64,000 nucleotides of DNA from Marinibacterium sp050389775 (GTDB taxonomy: Bacteria > Pseudomonadota > Alphaproteobacteria > Rhodobacterales > Rhodobacteraceae), in NCBI RefSeq assembly GCF_050389775.1, contig NZ_CP177144.1:3596001-3660000 (forward strand), written 5' to 3'. This document shows positions 16,630 through 25,203 of the stretch, piece by piece (the stretch's first letter is position 1; each line of letters starts with the position of its first letter). The notes below the pieces were generated by a model. That model did no database searches, was not told the DNA's origin, and saw only the letters and a list, made by a program, of their open reading frames with translations. A program made the translations under genes and the position numbers.

Positions 16630-18976
16630 AATCCCCCTTGGCCCGCGCCTTGGTCGGGTCGAAATGGGGGAACGGCACGACCACGGCCTTGAGCCGTTTC
16701 TGGTGGCCGTCCAGCTGGCCGACCTCAAGCGCCGTGCCCGGCGCGGCATGGTCGGCAAAGACCCGGGCCAGGGCAATCGTCCGGCCCAGGATCGGCGAGC
16801 GCGTGGCAGAGGTGATCACCCCCACCTGCACCCGGCCCAGCCGCAGGCAATCGCCATGGGCGGGCACTTCGCTGCCCTCCAGCTCCAGCCCGACCAGCTT
16901 CTTTTGCGGCGCGGCCTTGCGCCCTTCCAGCGCCGGACGGCCGATGAATTGCACGTCGTTCTTCAGCGGCACGGTAAAGCCGATGCCGGCCTCGAAGGGA
17001 TCGGTCTGGTCGTCGAATTCATGGCCGGCAAAGGCCAGCCCGCTTTCGATGCGCAGGATGTCCAGCGCGGCCAGGCCCAGCGGCTGCAGGCCCTGCGGGT
17101 GGCCCTTCTCCCAGATCGCGTCAAAGACCGTCGTGGCGTCGCCGGGATGGCAGAAGACCTCGTAGCCCAGCTCGCCGGTGTAGCCCGTGCGGCTGATCAC
17201 CACCGGCGTGCCGTCATAGCCGCCCAGCCGGGCGATGGTGAAGCGGAACCAACCCAGTTCCGCGACCGTCGGCTGGGCCGGCGGGGTCCAGAAGATGTCG
17301 GACAGGATCGCGCGCGACAGCCGGCCCTGCACGGCGACATTGCACAGCTGGTCGGTCGAATTGCGCACCTGGGCGTTCAGCCCGTGCTTTTCGGCCATCT
17401 CGCGCAGCCACAGCCCGCTGTCGTCGGTGCCCCCGACCCAGCGGAAGTTCTGCGCGCCCAGCCGGAAGATCGTGCCATCGTCGATCATGCCCCCGTGATC
17501 GGCGCAGATCGCGGTATAGACCACCTGCCCCACGGCCAGTTTCGCCACGTTCCGGGTCGCGCAAAGCTGCATCAGGGCCTCGGCATCGGGGCCGGTGACC
17601 TCGTATTTGCGCAGGGCCGACAGGTCCATGATCGCCGCCTTGTCGCGGCAGGCCCAGTATTCGCCCAGCGTGCCGACACCGGGAAAGCTGTTTGGCATCC
17701 AATAGCCGGCATATTCTGTGAAATCGCGGGTGTGGCGCGCGAATGCCGCGTGAAAGCCGGTTTCCTTCGTCTGCTGCACATCGTCCTCCGGGGTCTTGCG
17801 CCAGCCGATCGACCGCGGCACGGGCTCGGGCGTCATGTAGGTGCGCAGCTGGATCTCGGTCGGGGTCCAGCCATTGGCCGCGTCGATATCGTCGGGACAG
17901 GCCGTCGAGACGCAGACCAGGTCGGTCAGAGCCTTGAGCAGCACGTAATCGCCCGGGCGCGACCAGGGTTCCTGGGTCTCGATGGCATGGGTGGCGTCGA
18001 GCTGGGTGTTGAAGAAGAAGTTGATCGCCGGCCAGCCGCCGCGCGGGGCCACGCCATAGGGGTCGAGCCCGGCGTTGATGTTGTCGGTGCAATTGACATG
18101 GCCGGGATAGCCCGCGTCTTCGTAGTAGCGCGCGGTGCAGGCCAGGCCGAAGGTGTCGTGGCGGCCGCAGGTGTCCTGGACGATCTCGACCAGCGGTTCG
18201 AGATCGGTGTTCCAGTATTTCGCATGCAGCCCGGGCATCGGGTAGACCGAGCCGGTCATGGTGCGCGTGGCCGTCGGGTCGATCTCGCGCGGCTGGCCCC
18301 GGTCGATGGAACGCCTGGAAAAGGCCTGGAAATCGGAACATTCCCGGCCCTGCACGTCGAGGATCTGGATATAGGCGCCGGCGGGCACCTCGTAGACATG
18401 GGCCTGGCCGGGGCGGATCACCTGGTCGGTCAGCGGTGCGCCCAGCGGATCGGGCGCGTGGAAGACCGGGCGCGCGGCCGGGGCGGGCCGGCGGATGTAG
18501 AGAAGCAGCTCGGTCGGCGTATCCTGGGCCTGGGGCTGCATCGGCCCGCCGGGCGCGGCCAGCACGATCAGCGCATCGCCCTGGGCGGTGAAGCTGATGC
18601 TGTCGCCGGGGCGGCTCTCCGGTCCGTGAAGCGCAATGGCCCGCGCCTCGTCCAGATCACAGCCCGCCTCTTTCAGCACCCCGGCCACCGCCCGCCCGGA
18701 CCGGCTCGCCAGCAACGCCGCGCGCAGGCCATCGGCCGGGACCGCCCCGCGCGCGCCAAGCAGCCCGGCATCGGCCCGGCCGTCGCGGCCAAAGGCCAGC
18801 AGCTCGCCCGCCTGCCCGCCTTCGCGGTCGATCACGATGATCTCGTCGCCGGCCGAAACCTGGACCGCCCGGGACCCGCCACCGGGGACAAGGTGGCGTT
18901 CGGTCCCGGGCGGCAGGTAGGGCAGGCCGGGATGCACAACGCCCGACCTTTCGCCCGGCCGTTCCAGCAGGCCCAT
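16622..18976 (-). CDS. tdm: Trimethylamine N-oxide demethylase (DUF1989 + GcvT)
   Basis: A 784-residue protein with the two-part build of TMAO demethylase. An N-terminal DUF1989 region (about 180-375) is followed by a C-terminal tetrahydrofolate-binding GcvT domain (about 395-780, with GYWMPNSFPGVGTLGEYWAC and ISRTGYTGELGYEVFC). Tdm splits TMAO into dimethylamine and formaldehyde. Cys280, His293, Cys296 and Cys360 have the spacing (13, 3, 64) of the three-Cys/one-His zinc site I recall for the Methylocella enzyme, which is strong support. The ATG at 18976 overlaps the tmm stop by one base and removes a 54-residue out-of-family extension. Its substrate is the product of the upstream gene, so tmm-tdm form one metabolic unit. 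Confidence 0.88.
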   Translation of the reverse strand: MGLLERPGERSGVVHPGLPYLPPGTERHLVPGGGSRAVQVSAGDEIIVIDREGGQAGELLAFGRDGRADAGLLGARGAVPADGLRAALLASRSGRAVAGVLKEAGCDLDEARAIALHGPESRPGDSISFTAQGDALIVLAAPGGPMQPQAQDTPTELLLYIRRPAPAARPVFHAPDPLGAPLTDQVIRPGQAHVYEVPAGAYIQILDVQGRECSDFQAFSRRSIDRGQPREIDPTATRTMTGSVYPMPGLHAKYWNTDLEPLVEIVQDTCGRHDTFGLACTARYYEDAGYPGHVNCTDNINAGLDPYGVAPRGGWPAINFFFNTQLDATHAIETQEPWSRPGDYVLLKALTDLVCVSTACPDDIDAANGWTPTEIQLRTYMTPEPVPRSIGWRKTPEDDVQQTKETGFHAAFARHTRDFTEYAGYWMPNSFPGVGTLGEYWACRDKAAIMDLSALRKYEVTGPDAEALMQLCATRNVAKLAVGQVVYTAICADHGGMIDDGTIFRLGAQNFRWVGGTDDSGLWLREMAEKHGLNAQVRNSTDQLCNVAVQGRLSRAILSDIFWTPPAQPTVAELGWFRFTIARLGGYDGTPVVISRTGYTGELGYEVFCHPGDATTVFDAIWEKGHPQGLQPLGLAALDILRIESGLAFAGHEFDDQTDPFEAGIGFTVPLKNDVQFIGRPALEGRKAAPQKKLVGLELEGSEVPAHGDCLRLGRVQVGVITSATRSPILGRTIALARVFADHAAPGTALEVGQLDGHQKRLKAVVVPFPHFDPTKARAKGDYD

Positions 18977-20322
18977 TATTCCGCCGCGTCCGCCGCGGTC
19001 TGCAGATAACTTTCCAGGCTGTCGTCCAGCGCATCCTTCCAGCGCGTATGGTGCGGCGGCGCCATCGTCCCGGTCATCGGCGAGACATAGCCATGGTCGC
19101 GGAACGACATGATCCCCTTCTTCTTGTGCGTCTTCCATTCAAAGAACGCCTGGTTGGCGCCCTCGACATCGAAGGACGGGTAATCGGTCTCGGCGATCAG
19201 CTCCTTCACGTAATCGCCCTGGTAGACGATGGCCCCGTGATCGTCGAGCACGGCATCCTCGTCCGCTTGCCGCTTCTTCCAGTCGGCTTCCATGGCGGCG
19301 GCATCCGGCAGGGCGATGCGGCCCATGATGACGTCGCGCACCCACCAGGCCTGGGCATCGAACATGTTGAAGGTGAACCACTGGTCCTGCATGCCCAGGT
19401 AGAAAAGCGCCGGATTGCCGGTATAGACCACGCCCTTGTAAAGATCCGACGCCGCCAGCCGGTTGGCCGTCTTGAGCCGCAGGTCATCGCCCAGGAACGG
19501 GAAATGGTGCTTGTAGCCGGTGCACAGGATGATCGCGTCGACCGTCCTGGACGTGCCGTCCTTGAAGAAGACGATCTTGCCCTCGACCCGCTCCAGCGCC
19601 GGCACCTCGGCCCAGTTGTCGGGCCAGTCATAGCCCATCGGCGCGGTGCGATGCGCCACGGTGATCGATTTGGCCCCGTATTTCCAGCATTGCGAGCCGA
19701 TGTCCTCGGCCGAGTAGGACGTGCCCAGGATCAGGATGTCCTTGCCCTCGAACTCGCGCGCGTCGCGGAAGTCATGGGCATGCAGGATGCGGCCGTTGAA
19801 GCCTTCGAACCCCGGGTAATAGGGCACGTTGGGGAAGGAGAAATGGCCCGAGGCGACGATGACATGGTCGAAGGTCTCGCGCGTTTCGGTGTCGGTCTGG
19901 CCGTTGCGCGCGGTGACGGTGAACATCTTGCCGTCATAGGTCACGTCGCGCACGACGGTCGAAAAGCGGATCCAGTCGCGCACGCCGGCCCGTTTCACCC
20001 GGCCTTCGATGTAATCGAACAACACGGCCCGCGGCGGGTAGGATGCAATCGGCTTTCCGAAATGCTCGTCAAAGGAATAATCGGCGAATTCGAGACCTTC
20101 CTTCGGCCCATTCGACCACAGATAGCGGTACATCGAGCCATGGACGGGATTGGAATATTCATCGACGCCGGTGCGCCAATCGTAACGCCACAATCCGCCC
20201 CAATCGGCCTGCTTTTCGTAACAGACGATTTCCGGGATTTCCTCGCCCTTTTCCCGCGCGGACTGAAACGCCCTGAGTTGCGCCAGCCCCGACGGGCCCG
20301 CTCCGATCACACAAATCCGCAT
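18976..20322 (-). CDS. tmm: Trimethylamine monooxygenase (flavin-containing)
   Basis: A 448-residue bacterial flavin-containing monooxygenase. It has the FAD loop CVIGAGPSGLAQLRAF at residues 4-19, then CYEKQADWGGLWRY. The FMO signature FNGRILHAHDF is at 175-185, the NADPH site ILGTSYSAEDIGSQCWKYGA at about 198-217, and LCTGYKHHFPFLGDDLRL follows. The C-terminal SFRDHGYVSPMTGTMAPPHH is typical of Tmm enzymes of Methylophaga and roseobacters. It oxidises trimethylamine (and often other tertiary amines or sulfides) with NADPH and O2, giving TMAO in the cytoplasm. It is the first gene of a seven-gene operon. The divergent gene starts 191 bp away, so the shared gap holds both promoters. Confidence 0.92.
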   Translation of the reverse strand: MRICVIGAGPSGLAQLRAFQSAREKGEEIPEIVCYEKQADWGGLWRYDWRTGVDEYSNPVHGSMYRYLWSNGPKEGLEFADYSFDEHFGKPIASYPPRAVLFDYIEGRVKRAGVRDWIRFSTVVRDVTYDGKMFTVTARNGQTDTETRETFDHVIVASGHFSFPNVPYYPGFEGFNGRILHAHDFRDAREFEGKDILILGTSYSAEDIGSQCWKYGAKSITVAHRTAPMGYDWPDNWAEVPALERVEGKIVFFKDGTSRTVDAIILCTGYKHHFPFLGDDLRLKTANRLAASDLYKGVVYTGNPALFYLGMQDQWFTFNMFDAQAWWVRDVIMGRIALPDAAAMEADWKKRQADEDAVLDDHGAIVYQGDYVKELIAETDYPSFDVEGANQAFFEWKTHKKKGIMSFRDHGYVSPMTGTMAPPHHTRWKDALDDSLESYLQTAADAAE

Positions 20323-20513
20323 TCCTGGTTTCCCCGTCCTGTCGTCGCGACTTTACCGTTGCCTTGCTGCGTATTTTTTCCTCATGGTGATATGACTTTC
20401 CCAGGAAGCAACTTCTTTTTCTGGACGTCACGGGCCGTTGGTGGGATTTCTGGGGCCGACAGGCGGCTTTGCCCAAGGATCGGGCAGCCACCGCAAGCGA
20501 TGGAGAACCGCCC
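20323..20513. promoter_or_regulatory. Divergent promoter region tmm / glutamine amidotransferase
   Basis: This gap is AT-rich in its middle (GTATTTTTTCCTCATGGTGA). It contains TTTCCCAGGAAGCAACTTC (20397-20415), which resembles the word found upstream of mgsA at 8344. A GGGGA about 7 bases before the tmm ATG and a GGAGA before 20514 serve as ribosome binding sites. The operator role is inferred from the similarity. Confidence 0.4.
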
Positions 20514-21260
20514 ATGCATTTTCTCGTGCTGCAGCACGATCCCGGCACCCATCCGGCGGCCTTCACCCCGCTGATCGAGGCGGCCGGCCATCACATCACG
20601 ACGATCCAGCTGGACGCGGGCGCGGCGCTGCCCCCGCTCGACGGGGTGGATGCGCTGTGGGTCATGGGCGGAGCGCAGGATGTGTTCGAGGAAGACCGCT
20701 TTCCCTGGCTGGTGGCCGAAAAGGTCTTTATCCGCGAGGCGGTTCTCGACCGGGGCCTGCCCTATTTCGGCATCTGCCTGGGCCACCAGCTGCTGGCTGA
20801 CGCGCTTGGCGGGCGATGTGACTATGGCGGGGCCGAAACCGGCGTCTGCGAGGTGATGCCCCTGCCCGATGCGGAGCTTTTCGATGGCATGGCCGCGCCC
20901 TTCCCCGTGGCCCAGTGGCATGGCGTGCAGGTCACCGACCTGCCCCCGGGCGCCCGGCTGACGGCCCGGTCAGAGGCCTGCCCGGTGCAGGGCATGCGCG
21001 TCGGGGCCCGGGCCTTTTCGGTGCAATCCCATCCCGAGGTGCTGCCCGGCACGATCACCCACTGGGCCCAGCTACCCTCGGCCGCGGCGCTGCTCGACCG
21101 GGCCTTCGGACCCGGCGGGGCGGCGGTGTTCGAGGCCCAGGTCGGCGCCCATGCCGAGATCTTCGCGGCCAATGTCCGGCGGCTGTTCGACAATTGGTGC
21201 CGGGCGGCGGGCATCCCTTCGGCCCCCGCGCGGCCGGCATCAACGGAGCAACCGACATGA
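20514..21260 (+). CDS. Class I glutamine amidotransferase (GMP-synthase-like)
   Basis: A 248-residue protein with the class I triad: Cys88 in LPYFGICLGHQLLAD, then His173 and Glu175 in SVQSHPEVLPG. It has no attached synthetase domain. Stand-alone proteins of this kind hydrolyse glutamine or gamma-glutamyl amides, for example in aniline (TdnT) and polyamine pathways where a GS-like ligase makes the gamma-glutamyl compound. It is divergent from tmm and overlaps the next gene by 4 bases (ATGA). The ATG at 20514 is preceded by GGAGA; an upstream in-frame start at 20469 has no such site. A role in releasing glutamate from a gamma-glutamylamide made by one of the GS-like ligases here is inference. 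Confidence 0.82.
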   Translation: MHFLVLQHDPGTHPAAFTPLIEAAGHHITTIQLDAGAALPPLDGVDALWVMGGAQDVFEEDRFPWLVAEKVFIREAVLDRGLPYFGICLGHQLLADALGGRCDYGGAETGVCEVMPLPDAELFDGMAAPFPVAQWHGVQVTDLPPGARLTARSEACPVQGMRVGARAFSVQSHPEVLPGTITHWAQLPSAAALLDRAFGPGGAAVFEAQVGAHAEIFAANVRRLFDNWCRAAGIPSAPARPASTEQPT

Positions 21261-22264
21261 GCGCCTATCACACCTGGAATGCCGGGCCTGTCGTGCTGCA
21301 ATCGGGCCTGACCCTGCCCGATGCCACCCTGGCCTATGTCACCCATGGCACGCTGAACGCGGCGCGCGACAATGTCATCGTCTATCCCACGCGCTATGCC
21401 GGCACCCATGACGACCAGCCGCCGCTGATCGGGCCGGGCATGGCGCTGGATCCCGAGCGTTATTTCATCATCGTGCCCAACACCCTGGGCAACGGGCTGT
21501 CCTCTTCGCCGTCCAACACCCATCCGCCGCTCTGGGGCCCGGATTTCCCGATGGTCACCCATTACGACAACGTCATGCTCCAAGAGCGCATGCTGCGCGA
21601 GCTCTGGGGGATCGAGGAAATCCGGCTGGTCTGCGGCTGGTCGATGGGCGGCCAGCAGAGCTATCACTGGGCGGCGCTCTTTCCCGACCGGGTGCGGGCG
21701 ATGTCCTGTTTCTGCGGCCAGGCGATCACCGCGCCCCATACCCATGTGTTCCTCGAAGGCATGAAACACGCGCTGACCGCCGATGCGGCCTTTCGGGGGG
21801 GATATTACAAGGAACAGCCCTGGCGCGGGTTCACGGCCCAGGGCCGGGCCTGGGCGGGCTGGGCGCTGAGCCAGGAATGGTATCGCCGCGAATGCTGGCG
21901 CGAGCTGGGGTTCTCGTCGCTTGAAGATTACCTCAAGCGGGCCTGGGACGGGGCCTATTTCCCGCGCGATGCCAATGACATGCTGTCGCTGATCGCGACC
22001 TGGCAGGCCTGTGACATCTCGGCCAACCCGCTCTACAACGGCGATCGCGATGCGGCGCTGGGGGCGATCACGGCGCCGTCGATCATCATGCCGGGGCGGA
22101 CCGATCTCTATTTCCCGCCCGAGGACAACGCGGCCGAGGTGGCGCGGATGCCCAATGCCGAGCTGCGGGTGATCGACAGCATCTGGGGCCATTATGCCGG
22201 CGGCGGGCGTTTTGCCCCCGACACGGCATTCGTCGATGCGGCGCTAAGGGAATTGCTGGCGTGA
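21257..22264 (+). CDS. Homoserine O-acetyltransferase-like alpha/beta hydrolase
   Basis: A 335-residue alpha/beta-hydrolase of the MetX family. The nucleophile elbow is CGWSMGGQQSYHW (Ser129), the acid is Asp283 in MPGRTDLYFPPED and the base is His312 in IWGHYAGG. The N-terminal LAYVTHGTLNAARDNVIVYP and NTLGNGLSSSPSN match MetX-type proteins. True homoserine acetyltransferases are usually about 370 residues and have a fuller lid domain, so this may be an esterase or acyltransferase of different specificity. It overlaps the amidotransferase gene upstream and the GMC gene downstream, which makes a three-gene plus-strand operon. Confidence 0.8.
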   Translation: MSAYHTWNAGPVVLQSGLTLPDATLAYVTHGTLNAARDNVIVYPTRYAGTHDDQPPLIGPGMALDPERYFIIVPNTLGNGLSSSPSNTHPPLWGPDFPMVTHYDNVMLQERMLRELWGIEEIRLVCGWSMGGQQSYHWAALFPDRVRAMSCFCGQAITAPHTHVFLEGMKHALTADAAFRGGYYKEQPWRGFTAQGRAWAGWALSQEWYRRECWRELGFSSLEDYLKRAWDGAYFPRDANDMLSLIATWQACDISANPLYNGDRDAALGAITAPSIIMPGRTDLYFPPEDNAAEVARMPNAELRVIDSIWGHYAGGGRFAPDTAFVDAALRELLA

Positions 22265-23784
22265 AGGGCTTCGACGTCATCGTTCTGGGCGCCGGCAGCG
22301 CGGGCTGTGCCCTGGCCGAGGGGTTGTCGCGCGATCCGGCCTGCGAGGTTCTCCTGCTCGAGGCCGGCCCGGCGGGCCGCAATCCGCTGCTGACGATGCC
22401 CGCCGGCGTGGCCAAGGCCATCGCCGCGCCCTATTGGAACTGGCATTACGACACCGTGCCCCAGGCGCATATGGACGGGCGCCGGCTTTACGTGCCGCGC
22501 GGGCGCGTGCTGGGCGGGTCGTCGGGGATCAATGCCATGGTCTGGGTGGTGGGTCACCCGTCGGATTACGATGCCTGGGGCTGCGCGGGCTGGGACTGGG
22601 CGGCAATGGCCCCGGTGCTGGACGAGGTCGAGGCGATCATGCAACCGGCGGTGCCGGCCTCGGGCCCGGCCTATGCGGCCTTTGTCGCGGCCGGGGGCGA
22701 GATGGGCCATGCCGTGCATCCGGTGATCGACGGCCGGCAGGAGGGCTTCGGGCTCTACCGGCTGAACGTGCGCGACGGCCGGCGCCATTCGGCGGCGGCG
22801 GGGTTCCTGGGCCGGTCCCGGGGCCGGCCCAACCTGACCATCCGGACCGGAGCCCAAGTGCTGGGCCTGCTGGGCGGGGCGCGGGTGACAGGCGTGCGCC
22901 TGGCCGAGGAAGAGATCCGGGCCGGCCAGGTGGTGCTGGCGGCCGGGGCGATCGGCACGCCGCAGCTGCTGATGCTGTCGGGGCTGGGCCCGGCCGATCA
23001 CCTGCGGGCCCTGGGCCTGCCGGTGCATGCCGACCTGCCGGGCGTGGGGGCCAACCTGCACGACCACCTTGAGGTCAAGGTCAAGCACCGCATGACCGCG
23101 CCGCTGTCGCTGTGGGACCATGCCCGGTTCCCGGCCAACCTGGCCACCGGCGCGCGCTACCTGGCCACAGGGCAAGGGGCGGGCCGGCAACAGGGGCTGG
23201 AGGCCGGGGCCTTCCTGAGGCTCGATCCGGCCAGCGCGGCGCCCGACACCCAGCTGCATTTCATCAATGCCCTGGCCTTCGATGGCGCCACGGCCGACGA
23301 CCGCGGCCACGGTTTCGCCATCGACGTGACCCAGCTGCAGCCCGAGAGCCGGGGCAGCCTGCGGCTGGCCTCGGCCGATCCCCGGGCCAGGCCACTGATC
23401 GACCCGGCCTATCTCTCCGCCCCGGCCGACCGGGTCATGCTGCGCCGGGGTCTGACCCTGTTGCGTGAGCTCTGCAAGGCCCCTGCCCTGGCGGCGATCA
23501 CCGGGCCCGAGCTGCGCCCCGGGGCCGCCATTCAAACCGACGCCGATCTCGATGCGCTGGTCCGGGCCACGGCGGATTCCATCTATCACCCGGTCGGCAC
23601 GGCGCGCATGGGCACCGATCAGATGTCGGTCGTCGATCCGCTGACAATGGCGGTGCATGGCACCGAAGGGCTGGCCGTGGCGGATGCCTCGATCATGCCG
23701 CGCATCACCTCGGGCAACACCAACGCGCCTTCGATGATGATCGGCACGCTGGCCGCCCACAAGATCGCCGCCCGGCTGGCCTGA
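22261..23784 (+). CDS. GMC-family FAD oxidoreductase (choline dehydrogenase-like)
   Basis: A 507-residue glucose-methanol-choline oxidoreductase. The FAD loop is FDVIVLGAGSAGCALAEGLS. The first GMC signature is RGRVLGGSSGINAMVWVVGH; IGTPQLLMLSGLGPADHLRA carries the second signature. The active-site His443 lies in IYHPVGTARMG and Asn488 in NTNAPSMMIG. These enzymes oxidise an alcohol such as choline to the aldehyde. The start is GTG and overlaps the upstream stop (GTGA). It is a little shorter than choline dehydrogenase (about 550 residues). Its substrate may be an amino-alcohol, given the surrounding amine genes. Confidence 0.87.
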   Translation: MKGFDVIVLGAGSAGCALAEGLSRDPACEVLLLEAGPAGRNPLLTMPAGVAKAIAAPYWNWHYDTVPQAHMDGRRLYVPRGRVLGGSSGINAMVWVVGHPSDYDAWGCAGWDWAAMAPVLDEVEAIMQPAVPASGPAYAAFVAAGGEMGHAVHPVIDGRQEGFGLYRLNVRDGRRHSAAAGFLGRSRGRPNLTIRTGAQVLGLLGGARVTGVRLAEEEIRAGQVVLAAGAIGTPQLLMLSGLGPADHLRALGLPVHADLPGVGANLHDHLEVKVKHRMTAPLSLWDHARFPANLATGARYLATGQGAGRQQGLEAGAFLRLDPASAAPDTQLHFINALAFDGATADDRGHGFAIDVTQLQPESRGSLRLASADPRARPLIDPAYLSAPADRVMLRRGLTLLRELCKAPALAAITGPELRPGAAIQTDADLDALVRATADSIYHPVGTARMGTDQMSVVDPLTMAVHGTEGLAVADASIMPRITSGNTNAPSMMIGTLAAHKIAARLA

Positions 23785-23850
23785 GCTACAAGGCCCGCGT
23801 GGCCCCGCCCCGCCCGGCCTTCCGAAACCTGCGCGGGTTGCGAACGAGGC

Positions 23851-23967
23851 GTAGGGTATTTCTGCCAAGAAGAAGCCAGGGCCGCGGCGCCCTTGCCCGG
23901 GCCACCCTACGCAACGGATGGGGGTAAGCGCCGTCGCCCTGGCTTCTTCTTGGTCCAAGTACCCTAC
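23851..23967. repeat. Long inverted repeat between convergent genes
   Basis: A near-symmetric element of 117 bp. GTAGGGTA (23851-23858), a 6-bp spacer and CCAAGAAGAAGCCAGGGC (23865-23882) are mirrored exactly by GCCCTGGCTTCTTCTTGG (23936-23953), a 6-bp spacer and TACCCTAC (23960-23967). Partial pairing (CGGCGC) continues inward. It sits between the GMC gene and the convergent P450 gene. It could be a bidirectional terminator or a MITE/REP-like element; there is no T tract. Confidence 0.8.
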
Positions 23968-24009
23968 CCGACATCAACGCCGCAGCGACGTTTCAGAAAA
24001 GGGCGCGCC

Positions 24010-25203
24010 CTACCGCGGATCAAACCGGATGGGCAGCGAGATCGGACCAGTGTTGCCGCTGTCCGCCAGCCAACTGGCCACGCCATCCGCGCGGGGCGGG
24101 GACATGCGGGCCGACAGGACCCGATAGGCCACGGCCATGTCATTGCGCGCCACCAGGTTGCCCAGGCAATGGTGGATGCCCCCGCCGAACCCGTAGTTGC
24201 GCGCGCGCTTCTCGGTGATGTCAAAGGGCGCGCCGGCCATCACTGCCGGATCGGTGCCCGCGCTTTCCGAGTAGAGATGGATCACCGTGCCTTTCGGGAT
24301 TGTCACGTCACGGTATTCGAAGGTCTCCACCGCCTCGCGCGTGACCCAGGTGATCGTCGGTCGCATCCGCATGACCTCGGTCGCCGCCGCCATGTCGAGT
24401 GACGGGTCGTCCGCCAGGGCCTCCCATTGGTCGGGGTGATCCATGAACATGGAAATGCCAAGCCCCAGCTGGTTGCGCGTCGTGTCCACGCCGGCAAAGG
24501 CCAGCATCATTGCCAGGTTGTGCAGCTCCTCCGGGGTGAGCCGGTCGCCATCGGCCGTGGCCTGGACCATGATCGACAGGATATCGTCGCCCGGGTTGTC
24601 GCGGCGCTCGGCCAGCACCTCGCCAATGTAGTCGCCCAGCTCGATCGTCGCCGCCTCGACCTGGTCGGCCACCTGGGGAAAGGTCACCCCTAGGGCCAGC
24701 CCCATCGTCGCCGAGGTGCGCAGGATGAAGGGCGCGCGGTCCTCGGGCAGGCCCAGCAGCAGGCAGAGCACGCGCGCCGCGTAAGGGTCCGCGAATTCCG
24801 CCATGAAATCGCACGCCCCCCGCGCGATGAACCCGTCGGCCAGATCATGGGCGATGCGCTCGAAGTCGGGCATCAGAGCCTTGACCACCTTGGGCGAAAA
24901 CGCCGGGTTCACCAGCCGCCGCAGCCGCCAGTGATCCTCGCCCTCGGTCACCAGGATCGAGCGGTTCCACCAATCGTGGAACACGCCCTCGGTCACCCCG
25001 TTCAGCTCGGGCCAGTTCTGCGAGCCCTGGATCAGCGCCTTGTGGGTCAGCAGCTCGCCCATCTCCTTGTGGCGCAACACCGCCAGCCCGTAGGGCGTCC
25101 GGGCAAACCAGCTGGCCTCGCGCGCCTTGCGCACCGGCTCGGAGCGCAGCGAGAAGGCCGGGTTGGCCACGTCGAGGAAAGGCGCATCGTCGAGGGCCAT
25201 CAT
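24010..25203 (-). CDS. Cytochrome P450
   Basis: A 397-residue soluble bacterial P450. The I-helix oxygen-activating motif is AFAGVDTTRNQLG (237-242 core), the K-helix ExxR is EVMR (276-279), and the haem loop is FGGGIHHCLG with Cys346 as the axial ligand. It lacks membrane or reductase domains, so it needs a separate ferredoxin and reductase, which are not seen nearby. The ATGATG start at 25203 overlaps the stop of the GS-like gene upstream, so the two are translated together. P450 gene-GS pairing suggests oxidation of a gamma-glutamylated or free amine, but the substrate is unknown. Confidence 0.9.
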   Translation of the reverse strand: MMALDDAPFLDVANPAFSLRSEPVRKAREASWFARTPYGLAVLRHKEMGELLTHKALIQGSQNWPELNGVTEGVFHDWWNRSILVTEGEDHWRLRRLVNPAFSPKVVKALMPDFERIAHDLADGFIARGACDFMAEFADPYAARVLCLLLGLPEDRAPFILRTSATMGLALGVTFPQVADQVEAATIELGDYIGEVLAERRDNPGDDILSIMVQATADGDRLTPEELHNLAMMLAFAGVDTTRNQLGLGISMFMDHPDQWEALADDPSLDMAAATEVMRMRPTITWVTREAVETFEYRDVTIPKGTVIHLYSESAGTDPAVMAGAPFDITEKRARNYGFGGGIHHCLGNLVARNDMAVAYRVLSARMSPPRADGVASWLADSGNTGPISLPIRFDPR

